From Dokdonia sp. Dokd-P16 (GTDB lineage Bacteria; Bacteroidota; Bacteroidia; Flavobacteriales; Flavobacteriaceae), in the NCBI RefSeq assembly GCF_003095655.1, contig NZ_CP029151.1:3223001-3287000 (forward strand): a stretch of 64,000 bases of DNA, written 5' to 3'. Each line of letters opens with the position of its first letter. Positions within the stretch are counted from its first letter, which is position 1. The notes under the pieces are model-generated. The model saw only the letters and a program-made list of their open reading frames with translations. It was not told the DNA's origin and did no database searches. The translations under genes were made by a program, and so were the position numbers. This document shows positions 25,355 through 34,170 of this stretch, piece by piece.

Positions 25355-25579
25355 TGTGCTGCTGTGACCATATTAATCCGCATTTACATGCATTGGAAAC
25401 TCATCTACACAATTGCAAAGCAAATATCACTCGCTATAAATGAGATGTTGAACAGCTTCCATTACATACATATCTCTATGGTTGATGATATAAACTTGTA
25501 TATTTCGCTACACATAACGCATCGTAAACAGGACAAGCTATACTTAATAAATATGGGTAATTAGAAAATATCATAACGC

Positions 25580-25611
25580 AAAAAAGCCCTCGCAAATGCG
25601 AGGGCTTTTAT
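25580..25611 (-). terminator. Terminator of the nusB-DUF1573-yajC operon
   Basis: Perfect stem AAAGCCCTCGC/GCGAGGGCTTT with loop AAAT, T-run on the minus strand, just past yajC. Confidence 0.92.
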
Positions 25612-25634
25612 TATAGTAAGTTCGTTTGATAAGA

Positions 25635-25934
25635 TTACTTCTTAACTTCTACAGCAGATTTTTTTAAGGCCTGACTCATCTCTATAGATAGAGCAGATCT
25701 CTCAAATTTCATTTTACCTGACATTGTTTCCAATACACAAGTACCGTTATCATTAAGCTCAAGGATTTTACCGTGTAACCCACTTTTTGTGATCACGCGA
25801 TCTCCTTTGGCAAGATCTTTATCAAAGTTCTTTTCTTGTTTGAGTTTCTTACGTTGTGGTAATACAATAAAAAATACTATAAATACCGTAAAGAGTAAGA
25901 GTGGGCCTAGTATGCCCTGCATTCCTTCGCCCAT
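25635..25934 (-). CDS. yajC: Preprotein translocase subunit YajC
   Basis: A 99-residue auxiliary subunit of the Sec translocon (with SecDF). One N-terminal membrane span (LGPLLLFTVFIVFFIVLP) is followed by the conserved PQRKKLKQEKNF basic stretch and the core LAKGDRVITKSGLHGKILELND. It lies five bases after the DUF1573 gene, in the order nusB, DUF1573, yajC often seen in flavobacteria. Confidence 0.93.
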   Translation of the reverse strand: MGEGMQGILGPLLLFTVFIVFFIVLPQRKKLKQEKNFDKDLAKGDRVITKSGLHGKILELNDNGTCVLETMSGKMKFERSALSIEMSQALKKSAVEVKK

Positions 25935-25939
25935 AGTGC

Positions 25940-26398
25940 TTATTTAGCTGCTCCTGCAGCAGGGTTTACAAATGCTTTGATAAGTACAGTTTCTGTCCCT
26001 TTCTCAGTGTTTGCTTTGATTGTAACCGTTTTAGTTACTTGGTTTGCACCACTACCGTTATATTTTACAAGTAATTCTCCTTTTTCTCCTGGAGCTACTG
26101 GATTTTTAGAATATTCTGGTACAGTACAACCACAAGAGCTCTTTGCATCTACAATTACTAATGGTGCTTTACCAGTGTTTGTAAATGTAAATTTGTGCTC
26201 TACAGTTGTTCCTTTTTCAATGTTTCCAAAATCAAATTCAGATTCATCAAAAGCAATAACTGGATATGTAGTAGCTTGTGCATCTCTTGCTGCAGCAACT
26301 TCTACATTTTCTTCTTTTACTTTGCTAGCTGCATCTTCCTTACATGAAGTAAATACCATAGCCGAAAGTACTCCTAATACTAATAAACCTTTTTTCAT
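25940..26398 (-). CDS. DUF1573 lipoprotein
   Basis: A 152-residue lipoprotein with signal MKKGLLVLGVLSAMVFTSC (Cys19). The single DUF1573 domain (Ig-like) shows FDESEFDFGNIEKGTTVEHKF, TNTGKAPLVIVDAKSSCGCT with the conserved CGC, and APGEKGELLVKYN. Function is unknown; it is probably periplasmic or outer-membrane anchored. Member of the nusB-yajC operon. Confidence 0.9.
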   Translation of the reverse strand: MKKGLLVLGVLSAMVFTSCKEDAASKVKEENVEVAAARDAQATTYPVIAFDESEFDFGNIEKGTTVEHKFTFTNTGKAPLVIVDAKSSCGCTVPEYSKNPVAPGEKGELLVKYNGSGANQVTKTVTIKANTEKGTETVLIKAFVNPAAGAAK

Positions 26399-26445
26399 TG
26401 TTGTTTTTTTATTAAATAATGATATGTAAAAATAAGAAAATTTAA

Positions 26446-27390
26446 TTATTTTAAACCTCTACCCTCTTTCTTTAACCTTTTTTCTGACTCGTACTGTTTT
26501 ACAAGCTTGTCAAGTATTCCGTTTATAAAAATACTACTCTTAGGGGTTGAGTATTCCTTTGCTATCTCAAGGTACTCATTGATAGTCACTTTCACCGGAA
26601 TGGTAGGGAATTTTAAAAATTCGCAAAGTGCCATTTTTATCAACACCATGTCTACATCTGCTATACGTTCTTTATCCCAATTAGGCGTATTTGCTGAAAT
26701 TTCAGAAGACAAGAACTCTTCATTTGCAACAGTTTTCTCAAGTAAGGTAGTTCCAAATAGTAAATCCTCATCATTCTTAAAGAGCACTGGAAGCAACATA
26801 GATTCTGGAGATGCAGGTTTCATCTTCCCTATACGCTTTAATACAGCCATGTTTACCATAGGGATATCATCTATCCAAGTAAGACGAGCATCCTCGATAT
26901 AATCATATAGCTTATCATTAGGAGCGATAATCTCTGTGTAAGCCGCAACAAGGAATTTTTTATCTAATTTAAAATCAGCTTCCTCTTGTTCCATGTAAGA
27001 GGCATATAATTCACTATTTATAAGCTCGTTATAAATGAGAGTTACATACTCATCATTCATTCTCCAGTTTTTGAGTTTACGCTTACTTACCTCGTCGCGT
27101 AGCTCTGCATTGTCAGCTAATTTGACAAGCACTTGGTTCTGAATAAACTTTGTGTTCGGATTTTTTTCTTCTTCGGTTGCTAGAATCTTTTTAGAGAATT
27201 TTTCTTGTTCCGCTTTCGCGAAAGCGTGAACCTCCACCATTAAGTCTAGCATTAAGAGATACAGATTGTACATCTGGTTCATACTCTCTACTGTAAATTT
27301 ATCTTCTTGTTGAAGATCAAAATGCTCCTTACTACCTAGTGCGTAGATGGTTTGCATTACTTTGACACGGATATGGCGTCTGTTTAACAT
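26446..27390 (-). CDS. nusB: Transcription antitermination protein NusB, long Bacteroidetes form
   Basis: A 314-residue NusB, about twice the size of the E. coli protein, as is usual in Bacteroidetes. N-terminal MLNRRHIRVKVMQTIYAL is the Arg-rich RNA-binding helix. The C-terminal half carries the NusB fold: LIKMALCEFLKFPTIPVKVTINEYLEIAKEY and SIFINGILDKL (first part shown as KMALCEFLKFP and KVTINEYLEIAKEY). The middle is a charged helical insertion. NusB with NusE binds boxA RNA during rRNA transcription. The iterated palindrome encodes AFAKA in the insertion. Confidence 0.92.
   Translation of the reverse strand: MLNRRHIRVKVMQTIYALGSKEHFDLQQEDKFTVESMNQMYNLYLLMLDLMVEVHAFAKAEQEKFSKKILATEEEKNPNTKFIQNQVLVKLADNAELRDEVSKRKLKNWRMNDEYVTLIYNELINSELYASYMEQEEADFKLDKKFLVAAYTEIIAPNDKLYDYIEDARLTWIDDIPMVNMAVLKRIGKMKPASPESMLLPVLFKNDEDLLFGTTLLEKTVANEEFLSSEISANTPNWDKERIADVDMVLIKMALCEFLKFPTIPVKVTINEYLEIAKEYSTPKSSIFINGILDKLVKQYESEKRLKKEGRGLK
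27212..27225. repeat. Iterated palindrome inside nusB
   Basis: Exact core, read as HAFAKAEQ in the lineage-specific insertion of NusB. Confidence 0.93.
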
Positions 27391-27450
27391 AGCGACAAAG
27401 AACTTTTAGTTTGGTTATAAAATGAAAAACGATCATTTTTAAAATCGGTG

Positions 27451-27458
27451 CAAAAATA
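27451..27458 (-). promoter_or_regulatory. Promoter -7 element (TATTTTTG) of the nusB operon
   Basis: Matches TAnnTTTG on the minus strand, 60 bases before the nusB ATG; no clear TTG box at the standard spacing. Confidence 0.45.
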
Positions 27459-27573
27459 CAGTATTTCTAAAAGTATCTCCATGTTTTATGGATTATGTTA
27501 CACTAAAATTTGGCTCGCATAGGTCTTAAAAAAAACCGACCTTAGCGGTTCAAAAAAACTGCACAATATCGCC

Positions 27574-29331
27574 ATGGGCGCACTACAATCATTAAACAAA
27601 TATTTCTTACGCTATAAATGGCGTCTTATCGCTGGATTTTTCATTGTTATTGCTGCAAGATTCTTTGCAGTTTTTAATGTGGATATCGTAGGTGACATCA
27701 TAAACGACGTAGAGATTTATATCAATGCTGGAGAAGATAATCTTCCTGGCCTTAAAAAATCGATGCTCTTTAAACTGGGCTTACTACTAGGAGCAGCATT
27801 ACTTTCTGGGTTTTTCACCTTCTTAATGAGACAGCTCATCATTGTAGTCTCTCGTTATATAGAAGCAGATCTTAAAAATGATGTGTACCAGCAATACCAG
27901 CGACTCAGCTTAGGTTTTTACAAACAGAACAGAACCGGAGATCTCATGAACCGCATCTCTGAGGATGTAACTAAAGTACGTATGTATGTAGGACCTGCAA
28001 TCATGTACCTCTTACAAGCACTTGTTTTATTTGCTGTGGTAATACCGTATATGGTGAGAATGGCTCCTTCCCTAGCCGCCTACACACTTATCCCATTACC
28101 TATATTGTCTATTGCTATTTACAAACTAAGCCGTGCAATACATGTAAGGAGTACGATCGTTCAAGAGTATCTCTCAAAACTTACTACATTTACTCAGGAA
28201 TCCTTTAGCGGGATATCTGTGATTAAAGCTTACACGCTTGAAGCAAACACCTTTAAAGATTTTGCTCAACTTAGTGAAGATAGCAAAGAGAAAAACTTAG
28301 ATCTTGTAAAGGTACAAGCCTTCTTCTTCCCTCTTATGATAGGATTAATAGGTGCTAGTAACCTTATTGTAATCTTTGTGGGAGGACAGCAATATATAGA
28401 CGGCACCATACCAGATTTAGGTACACTAGTAGAGTTTATAATGTATGTAAATATGCTGACCTGGCCTGTTGCTACTGTAGGATGGGTAACATCAATAATT
28501 AAAGCTGCAGAAGCTTCACAAATACGTATTAATGAGTTTCTAGAAATAGCACCTCAAATTCAGAATACCGCAAGTAACCATACGCCTATTACAGGTGCTA
28601 TCGAATTTAAGGATGTTACATTTACCTATGACGACACAAATATCACGGCCTTAAAGAATGTATCTTTCTCTATTAATCCTGGGCAGACCCTCGCTATTAT
28701 AGGCCCTACAGGTTCTGGAAAGTCAACAATTCTTGAGCTTATAGGTAGATTATATGACGTTACGAGCGGCGTTATTGAAATAGATGGTCTTGCTATGAAA
28801 GCTATTCATCTTGATGATTTACGATCAGAAATAGGGTATGTACCTCAAGATGCGTTCTTATTTTCTGATACTATAGGAGAAAATATCAAGTTTGGTGATA
28901 CAGACGCAAGTGATGAACAGGTTTACGCTTTCGCGAAAGCGGCATCTGTACACCACAATATCATTGATTTCAAAAATGGTTATGATACCATTCTAGGAGA
29001 ACGAGGAATCACTCTTTCTGGAGGTCAAAAGCAGCGTGTATCTATAGCAAGAGCGCTTATAGGTAACCCTAAAATATTACTTCTAGATGACTGTTTAAGC
29101 GCAGTTGACACCGAGACAGAAGAAGAAATACTTAACAATCTAGAGAAATTAACTGTCGATACTACGACCATCATCGTGAGCCATAGAATATCATCTGCAA
29201 AAAATGCTGACCAAATTCTAATTATCGAAGATGGAAAAATAACGCAGCAAGGCTCTCATAATCAACTAATAGAGAAAGAGGGATACTATAAAGAACTTTA
29301 CGTAAAACAACTAGACGAAAAAGAAATGTAG
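27574..29331 (+). CDS. ABC exporter, fused permease and ATPase (MsbA-like)
   Basis: A 585-residue half-transporter that acts as a dimer. The permease part (1-~330) shows about six hydrophobic segments and the coupling-helix stretch NRTGDLMNRISEDVTKVR. The ATPase part has Walker A GPTGSGKST (about 377), Q-loop YVPQDAFLF, signature LSGGQKQRVSIARAL (about 481), Walker B ILLLDDCLSAVDTE and the H-loop SHRISS. It may export a lipid or peptide; the substrate cannot be told. The palindrome lies between Q-loop and signature, encoding YAFAKAAS. Confidence 0.9.
   Translation: MGALQSLNKYFLRYKWRLIAGFFIVIAARFFAVFNVDIVGDIINDVEIYINAGEDNLPGLKKSMLFKLGLLLGAALLSGFFTFLMRQLIIVVSRYIEADLKNDVYQQYQRLSLGFYKQNRTGDLMNRISEDVTKVRMYVGPAIMYLLQALVLFAVVIPYMVRMAPSLAAYTLIPLPILSIAIYKLSRAIHVRSTIVQEYLSKLTTFTQESFSGISVIKAYTLEANTFKDFAQLSEDSKEKNLDLVKVQAFFFPLMIGLIGASNLIVIFVGGQQYIDGTIPDLGTLVEFIMYVNMLTWPVATVGWVTSIIKAAEASQIRINEFLEIAPQIQNTASNHTPITGAIEFKDVTFTYDDTNITALKNVSFSINPGQTLAIIGPTGSGKSTILELIGRLYDVTSGVIEIDGLAMKAIHLDDLRSEIGYVPQDAFLFSDTIGENIKFGDTDASDEQVYAFAKAASVHHNIIDFKNGYDTILGERGITLSGGQKQRVSIARALIGNPKILLLDDCLSAVDTETEEEILNNLEKLTVDTTTIIVSHRISSAKNADQILIIEDGKITQQGSHNQLIEKEGYYKELYVKQLDEKEM
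28927..28940. repeat. Iterated palindrome inside the ABC exporter gene
   Basis: Exact core, read as AFAKA in the helical subdomain of the ATPase. Confidence 0.93.
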
Positions 29332-29404
29332 AAATAATTGGGCAATGGCTAATTTTTTATCATTTTTGAAGTAGATAAACACAATCCAAACAATAAGGAA
29401 TATT

Positions 29405-29806
29405 ATGAGTGATTACGAAGGACGTGACAATGAAGAGATTTTCTCAAAAGTATTAAGAGCAGGAAGACGCACTTACTTTTTTGATGTAAGATCTACGAAG
29501 GCAGGAGATTATTACCTTACCATTACAGAGAGCAAGAAGTTTACAAATGATGATGGATCTTTCCATTTTAAGAAACATAAAATCTACTTATATAAAGAAG
29601 ACTTTGCAGGTTTTACAGAAAACTTGAATGATATGACTTCATATATTCTTGATGAAAAAGGACAAGAAGTAATATCAGACCGTCACCAGAATGATTACTC
29701 GCGCCCAGAGCCAACAGAAGTTGTAGACTCAGGAGCTGTTTCTTCAGAGAAGCCTAGTAGCATGAGTCCAGACAAGTTTACAGATGTAAGCTTTGATGAT
29801 ATTTAA
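29405..29806 (+). CDS. PUR-domain nucleic-acid-binding protein (DUF3276)
   Basis: A 133-residue protein of the DUF3276/PUR-alpha-like family. The PUR fold fills residues 10-~85 (IFSKVLRAGRRTYFFDVRST, YYLTITESKKF, FHFKKHKIYLYKEDF). A disordered acidic/Pro-rich tail follows. Bacterial PUR proteins bind single-stranded DNA or RNA; the cellular role is unclear. It follows the ABC gene by 73 bases and ends in a strong terminator. Confidence 0.88.
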   Translation: MSDYEGRDNEEIFSKVLRAGRRTYFFDVRSTKAGDYYLTITESKKFTNDDGSFHFKKHKIYLYKEDFAGFTENLNDMTSYILDEKGQEVISDRHQNDYSRPEPTEVVDSGAVSSEKPSSMSPDKFTDVSFDDI

Positions 29807-29830
29807 AAGATTAAATTACTTAAAATCTAT

Positions 29831-29865
29831 AAATACCACCTCTCACGAGGTGGTATTTTTTTTTT
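29831..29865. terminator. Terminator between converging genes
   Basis: Perfect stem AAATACCACCTC/GAGGTGGTATTT, loop TCAC, then ten Ts; serves the PUR-domain gene. Confidence 0.93.
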
Positions 29866-29866
29866 G

Positions 29867-30994
29867 CTAGTCTCTTATGAAAATTACTTCTTGAGGTCTC
29901 ACACTATCTGTTTCTAGCGTGAGTTTTACTTCCTTATCTAAGCTCATTAGTACCACAAGACCATACATAATATTATCTTCCATATACGTTCCCATCACAA
30001 CGTATGTTCTCGTATCAAGATCTATTGACGTATTTATAATATTGATCCCTCGACCCGTTTCTTCAAAAATTCTATTTATTAAATCTGTACTATCATAAGT
30101 TATAATAGTATTTGTTTCGTAGGAGTACAAACTAGAGACAATCCCATCAAACTCCTTAAAAATCATCTCATTTTGAGAAAACTGCGCTTCATTAAAGCCA
30201 TCACTTATACTTAATCCCAACGGAAATGAAGTAAGCTCGCTAGTAGTAAAAGTATTTATATCAAGAACAACATGAGACACTGCGTCACCATTAAAATTAA
30301 AGAGATACATCTCATCTCGCACATCATTATACATAAAACCACCATACTCACTTACATCTATAACACCTAAGCGCTCGCCATCTATTGCGCTATTTACATA
30401 GAGATTACGCACTCCCGTAAAAGTATCTACAGCTATGGCAAAAGATCTATTACCGCTGGCAAAGACATTAAATTGAACAGGCGCTATATCTGCGTTACCT
30501 ATATATGACTCTGAAGACGCTCCTGATAGTTGATTATAACTATGAACATATATATCACAACAAGTACTAGTAGCATCTAGATAATAGGTGAGTAAACCTT
30601 GATCTGCATTAACGGTGTAAAAATTATTTGTAGCATTCTCAGGAGTAAAAAAATCTGTTATACTTCGCATACCACCTGTAGCCACATCATAAAATACATA
30701 AGATGTAGTTGGAAAATCAAGGGCAAATGCAAGTTCTGTTCCTACAGTGTTTTGCAAAAATCCAAACTCAAATCCAATCGTTTCTTGAAGATCTGTAATC
30801 ATCTTATCCTCATATGATGCCGTCCACTCCACTAAGTTAAAGCTTGCCCCAGTAGTAAGATCATCCCCAATTATGGCTATTACAGGTAATGTTATTTGCT
30901 CTTCATCATTAGTTGAAGAAAATGTGTCATCATTATCGCAATTTATAAATGCGACACATGTGAGTATGAAAGAGAACCTGGTTAATAGCTTCAT
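29867..30994 (-). CDS. Hypothetical lipoprotein, probably beta-propeller
   Basis: A 375-residue lipoprotein with signal MKLLTRFSFILTCVAFINC (lipobox INC, Cys19) and an acidic stretch after it. I recognise no family. The body is beta-rich with repeated units of about 45 residues ending in structures such as YVFYDVATGGMRSI, LLTYYLDATSTCC and TIITYDSTDLI, consistent with a propeller. It is transcribed in the same direction as the RidA-like gene upstream and may share its transcript (20-base gap). Confidence 0.6.
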   Translation of the reverse strand: MKLLTRFSFILTCVAFINCDNDDTFSSTNDEEQITLPVIAIIGDDLTTGASFNLVEWTASYEDKMITDLQETIGFEFGFLQNTVGTELAFALDFPTTSYVFYDVATGGMRSITDFFTPENATNNFYTVNADQGLLTYYLDATSTCCDIYVHSYNQLSGASSESYIGNADIAPVQFNVFASGNRSFAIAVDTFTGVRNLYVNSAIDGERLGVIDVSEYGGFMYNDVRDEMYLFNFNGDAVSHVVLDINTFTTSELTSFPLGLSISDGFNEAQFSQNEMIFKEFDGIVSSLYSYETNTIITYDSTDLINRIFEETGRGINIINTSIDLDTRTYVVMGTYMEDNIMYGLVVLMSLDKEVKLTLETDSVRPQEVIFIRD

Positions 30995-31014
30995 TTTTTT
31001 CTAAAAGGTACTTA

Positions 31015-31500
31015 TTAATTTTTAACAGCGATCACTTCTATCTCGATTTTTGCACCTAGAGCTAGTGCTTCGGCAGCAAAGGTTGTTCTAGCTGGCTTTT
31101 GAGGGAAATAAGAGCTATACACTTCATTAAATGCTTTGAAGTCTTCTATATCATCAAGTATTACTAATGCCTTCACAACATTACTCATATCCATATCATG
31201 CTGAGCTAACACCTCTTTTATGTTTTCAAGAGTTTGCGTTGTTTCGGCAGTTATTCCACCAGGTACTAGTGTGCGGTTTTTTTGATTTAAACCTATTTGA
31301 CCAGAGAGAAAATACATCTCGCCTACTTGTACTACGTCAGAAAAAGGAGCGTCTTTCTTTGTGATCTCGTGAGACTTATGAAAGACAGGTTTTTCATTAA
31401 TTTCAACCTTGGTTTCTGGTACTGGTCTCGTAAGAGAATGTCTTTCTTGACAAGACAAAAGAAGTATTAGACACGCGGCGAATAAGGAAAGTCTTTTCAT
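31015..31500 (-). CDS. Exported RidA-family lipoprotein
   Basis: A 161-residue RidA/YjgF homologue. Cytoplasmic RidA hydrolyses reactive enamines/imines from amino acid metabolism. Here a lipoprotein signal (MKRLSLFAACLILLLSC, Cys17) precedes the domain, so the protein is exported. The domain is complete: APFSDVVQVGEMYFLSGQIG, QTLENIKEVLAQHDMDMSNVVKA (shown in part), and PARTTFAAEALALGAKIEIEVIA with the conserved substrate Arg and Glu. The export of a Rid protein is noteworthy. Confidence 0.88.
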   Translation of the reverse strand: MKRLSLFAACLILLLSCQERHSLTRPVPETKVEINEKPVFHKSHEITKKDAPFSDVVQVGEMYFLSGQIGLNQKNRTLVPGGITAETTQTLENIKEVLAQHDMDMSNVVKALVILDDIEDFKAFNEVYSSYFPQKPARTTFAAEALALGAKIEIEVIAVKN

Positions 31501-31594
31501 ATAGATTGTTTTTTAGACAATAAATGTACACATAGATGAGAACCTTTTTTAAGGATTACGTATTTTTAAACTTTTAGATTACATGATGTAGTAC

Positions 31595-31608
31595 GCTTTC
31601 GCGAAAGC
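31595..31608. repeat. Iterated palindrome between divergent genes
   Basis: Exact core, flanked AC/GC, 20 bases before the ATG of the DUF853 ATPase gene. Confidence 0.93.
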
Positions 31609-31627
31609 GCACTAACAACCTACCAAT

Positions 31628-33163
31628 ATGGATAAAAAACAAGAATTTCTAGAATTCATTAAAGCAGGAAATACGTTTAAGGGAGACTTTATAACGATGG
31701 GAGCTGCGATGCTAGATGGTGAGACTATTACAAATGCACACGTAAAAGTGCCTCTTAAAACCTTGAATCGTCACGGTCTTATAGCCGGAGCAACTGGAAC
31801 TGGTAAAACAAAAACACTACAAATAATAGCCGAAAACTTATCTGACAAAGGTATCCCTGTACTTTTAATGGATATGAAAGGTGATCTATCTGGTATTGCA
31901 AAAGCAAGCCCAGGACATGCTAAGATAGATGAGCGCCATGCAAAAATTGGAGTTCCCTTTGAAGCAAAAGATTTTCCCGTAGAACTTCTCACACTCTCAG
32001 ATCAAAATGGGGTGAGATTAAGAGCTACGGTAAGTGAGTTTGGACCTGTGTTATTTTCTCGTATTCTTGATGCTACTGTTGCACAATCTGGTATTATCTC
32101 TATTCTCTTTAAATATAGTGATGATAATAAATTGCCTTTACTAGATTTAAAGGATTTCAAAAAAATCTTGCAGTACGCTACTAAGGAAGGTAAAGAAGAG
32201 ATAGAAGAAAATTACGGAAGAATATCTCCTGCTTCTTCTGGATCTATCTTACGTAAGATTGTTGAGCTAGAACAACAAGGAGCAGATATCTTTTTTGGAG
32301 AAAAATCTTTTGATACAGATGATCTTACTAGAAAAACTGAGGATGGCCGTGGCGTTATAAACGTGATTCGACTTACAGATATTCAAGACAGACCTAAACT
32401 GTTTTCTACATTTATGCTAAGCTTGCTGGCAGAGATTTATTCTACCTTTCCAGAACAAGGAGACAGCGGTAAACCAGAGCTTGTAATATTTATAGATGAA
32501 GCACACCTTATATTTAAAGAAGCCTCAAAAGCACTTCATAGCCAGATAGAAAGTATAGTAAAATTAATACGTTCTAAAGGAGTTGGAATTTATTTTGTAA
32601 CACAGAATCCAACAGATATTCCAGACGGAGTATTGAGTCAATTAGGTCTAAAAGTGCAACACGCTTTACGTGCATTTACTGCAAAAGATAGAAAAGCAAT
32701 AAAACTTACTGCCGAAAACTATCCAGATTCTCCATACTACGATACCAAGTCCGTACTTACCTCGTTAGGTATAGGGGAAGCATTAATATCTGCCCTTGAT
32801 GAGAAAGGTCGCCCTACTCCACTTGCTGCAACAATGTTACGAGCTCCTATGTCGCGTATGGACGTGCTTACTCAAAAAGAGATTGATAGTATTAATGATA
32901 GATCTGAACTAGTAGAAAAGTATAGCGAACTCACAGACCGCGAGAGTGCTTACGAACTTTTACAGAAAAAGATAGACAAAGCAAACGAATCTGAAGCAAA
33001 GGAAAAAGCCAAAGAAGAACGCGCCAAAGCAACAAAGTCCTCTTCTAGATCATCTAGTTCAAAAAGCACACAAAGTGCTGGTGCAAAAGCATTAATTAAG
33101 GTTCTTACCAGCGCTACAGTGATACGCGGAGTATTTGGAATACTTGGTAAAATGCTTAAATAA
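31628..33163 (+). CDS. HerA-like DUF853 ATPase (YjgR family)
   Basis: A 511-residue cytoplasmic ATPase of the DUF853 (HerA/FtsK superfamily) group. Walker A is GATGTGKTKT (about 55-64); LLMDMKGDLSG follows on the next strand. Walker B is VIFIDEAHLIF (about 288) and the sensor region IYFVTQNPTDIPD. The C-terminus is a charged coiled coil plus Ser/Lys-rich stretch ending in a hydrophobic helix (VIRGVFGILGKMLK). Function in E. coli is unknown. Confidence 0.88.
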   Translation: MDKKQEFLEFIKAGNTFKGDFITMGAAMLDGETITNAHVKVPLKTLNRHGLIAGATGTGKTKTLQIIAENLSDKGIPVLLMDMKGDLSGIAKASPGHAKIDERHAKIGVPFEAKDFPVELLTLSDQNGVRLRATVSEFGPVLFSRILDATVAQSGIISILFKYSDDNKLPLLDLKDFKKILQYATKEGKEEIEENYGRISPASSGSILRKIVELEQQGADIFFGEKSFDTDDLTRKTEDGRGVINVIRLTDIQDRPKLFSTFMLSLLAEIYSTFPEQGDSGKPELVIFIDEAHLIFKEASKALHSQIESIVKLIRSKGVGIYFVTQNPTDIPDGVLSQLGLKVQHALRAFTAKDRKAIKLTAENYPDSPYYDTKSVLTSLGIGEALISALDEKGRPTPLAATMLRAPMSRMDVLTQKEIDSINDRSELVEKYSELTDRESAYELLQKKIDKANESEAKEKAKEERAKATKSSSRSSSSKSTQSAGAKALIKVLTSATVIRGVFGILGKMLK

Positions 33164-33254
33164 TTAGAAATTATTAAAATGATTAAAAGCTAACCTAACG
33201 GTAGTTTTATTACAAATAATCGCATCCATCACACATGAGGTGCATCTATATTTT

Positions 33255-33800
33255 ATGAAAAAACACATTATAACATTATCACTTTTAGGACTTATACTCG
33301 CAAGCTGTAGTAATTCTGGCAACTTTAGCATCTCAAAGGAAACTGTAGGGCCACTTACAAAGACTACCAAGGTAAGCGAACTAAAAACAACTTTTGCAAA
33401 TGATAGTCTTGTAGATGCTACAGGAGCTACAGACTTTAAAACGCCACAAGGATATGTGACCGTTTTTGAAAAAGGAGGTAAAAAGCTATTAGAACTAGGT
33501 CCAAGTTCAAATGAAAGTGATGCTACTATCAACTATATTCGAGTATATGATGAACGCTTTAAAACAACCGAAGGTATCACTACCAAAAGCACTTTTAAAG
33601 ATATTCAAGATGGTTATAAAATCAAGCGCATAGACAACTTGATATCTACTATAGTTGTTCTTATTGAGGATAATGACATCTTCTTTACAATTGACAAAAA
33701 GCACCTTCCATCTGAGCTTATGTTTGATACACAATCAAAAGTAGAGTTATCTCAAATCCCAGATGATGCACCTATTAAATATGTTCAAATAAGCTGGTAA
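33255..33800 (+). CDS. Hypothetical lipoprotein
   Basis: A 181-residue lipoprotein, signal MKKHIITLSLLGLILASC (Cys18). No family is recognised. The body is mixed alpha/beta with a conserved-looking GYVTVFEKGGKKLLEL stretch and ends KYVQISW. I start at the ATG at 33255 because it begins a textbook signal peptide; an in-frame ATG at 33240 adds only MHLYF. The stop overlaps the next ATG (TAATG), coupling it to the cupin gene. Confidence 0.7.
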   Translation: MKKHIITLSLLGLILASCSNSGNFSISKETVGPLTKTTKVSELKTTFANDSLVDATGATDFKTPQGYVTVFEKGGKKLLELGPSSNESDATINYIRVYDERFKTTEGITTKSTFKDIQDGYKIKRIDNLISTIVVLIEDNDIFFTIDKKHLPSELMFDTQSKVELSQIPDDAPIKYVQISW

Positions 33801-34162
33801 TGAGTAAAAAATATAAGATTCAGAAAAGTCCTTTTGTAGTTCCTACTACAGATGGTAAATTAATAGAAGAACACTGGGGTCGTGCTACAGACGGTAATAC
33901 TGCTGTAAGTATTGCTCATATGATTGCTCCGCCAGGATGGAGTGAGCCATTTCAAACTCCAGAGTTTGATGAGTATACTTATATTATACGTGGTAAAAAA
34001 CAATTTATCATAGAAGAAGAAACATTAATACTAGAAACGGGGCAAAGTATTAAAATAGAGCGCAACACAAGAGTGCAATACAGCAATCCATTTAATGAGG
34101 AATGTGAGTATATGTCTATTTGTACTCCTGCATTTTCGCCAGATTCCGTTAACAGAGAATAA
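33800..34162 (+). CDS. Cupin-domain protein
   Basis: A 120-residue single-domain cupin. Motif 1 is PPGWSEPFQTPEFDEYTYIIRGK, where the usual two His are replaced (Glu and Thr/Tyr remain), so metal binding may be altered. Motif 2 is LILETGQSIKIERNTRVQYSNP (shown in part). It is cytoplasmic, coupled to the lipoprotein gene upstream and followed by a hydrolase nine bases downstream. The role is unknown. Confidence 0.78.
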   Translation: MSKKYKIQKSPFVVPTTDGKLIEEHWGRATDGNTAVSIAHMIAPPGWSEPFQTPEFDEYTYIIRGKKQFIIEEETLILETGQSIKIERNTRVQYSNPFNEECEYMSICTPAFSPDSVNRE

Positions 34163-34170
34163 TATTACTA

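Larger units (their letters stand above)
25303..25634. other. Intergenic region between sodC and yajC
   Basis: About 330 bases between converging genes, with a terminator at each end. A frame at 25364-25564 has no family resemblance, no start signal and AT-rich codon use, so I do not call it. Nothing else is seen. Confidence 0.6.

Noticed and set aside
25364-25564. 66-codon frame between sodC and yajC
   Set aside because: No family, no promoter or ribosome site, composition like the surrounding non-coding DNA.
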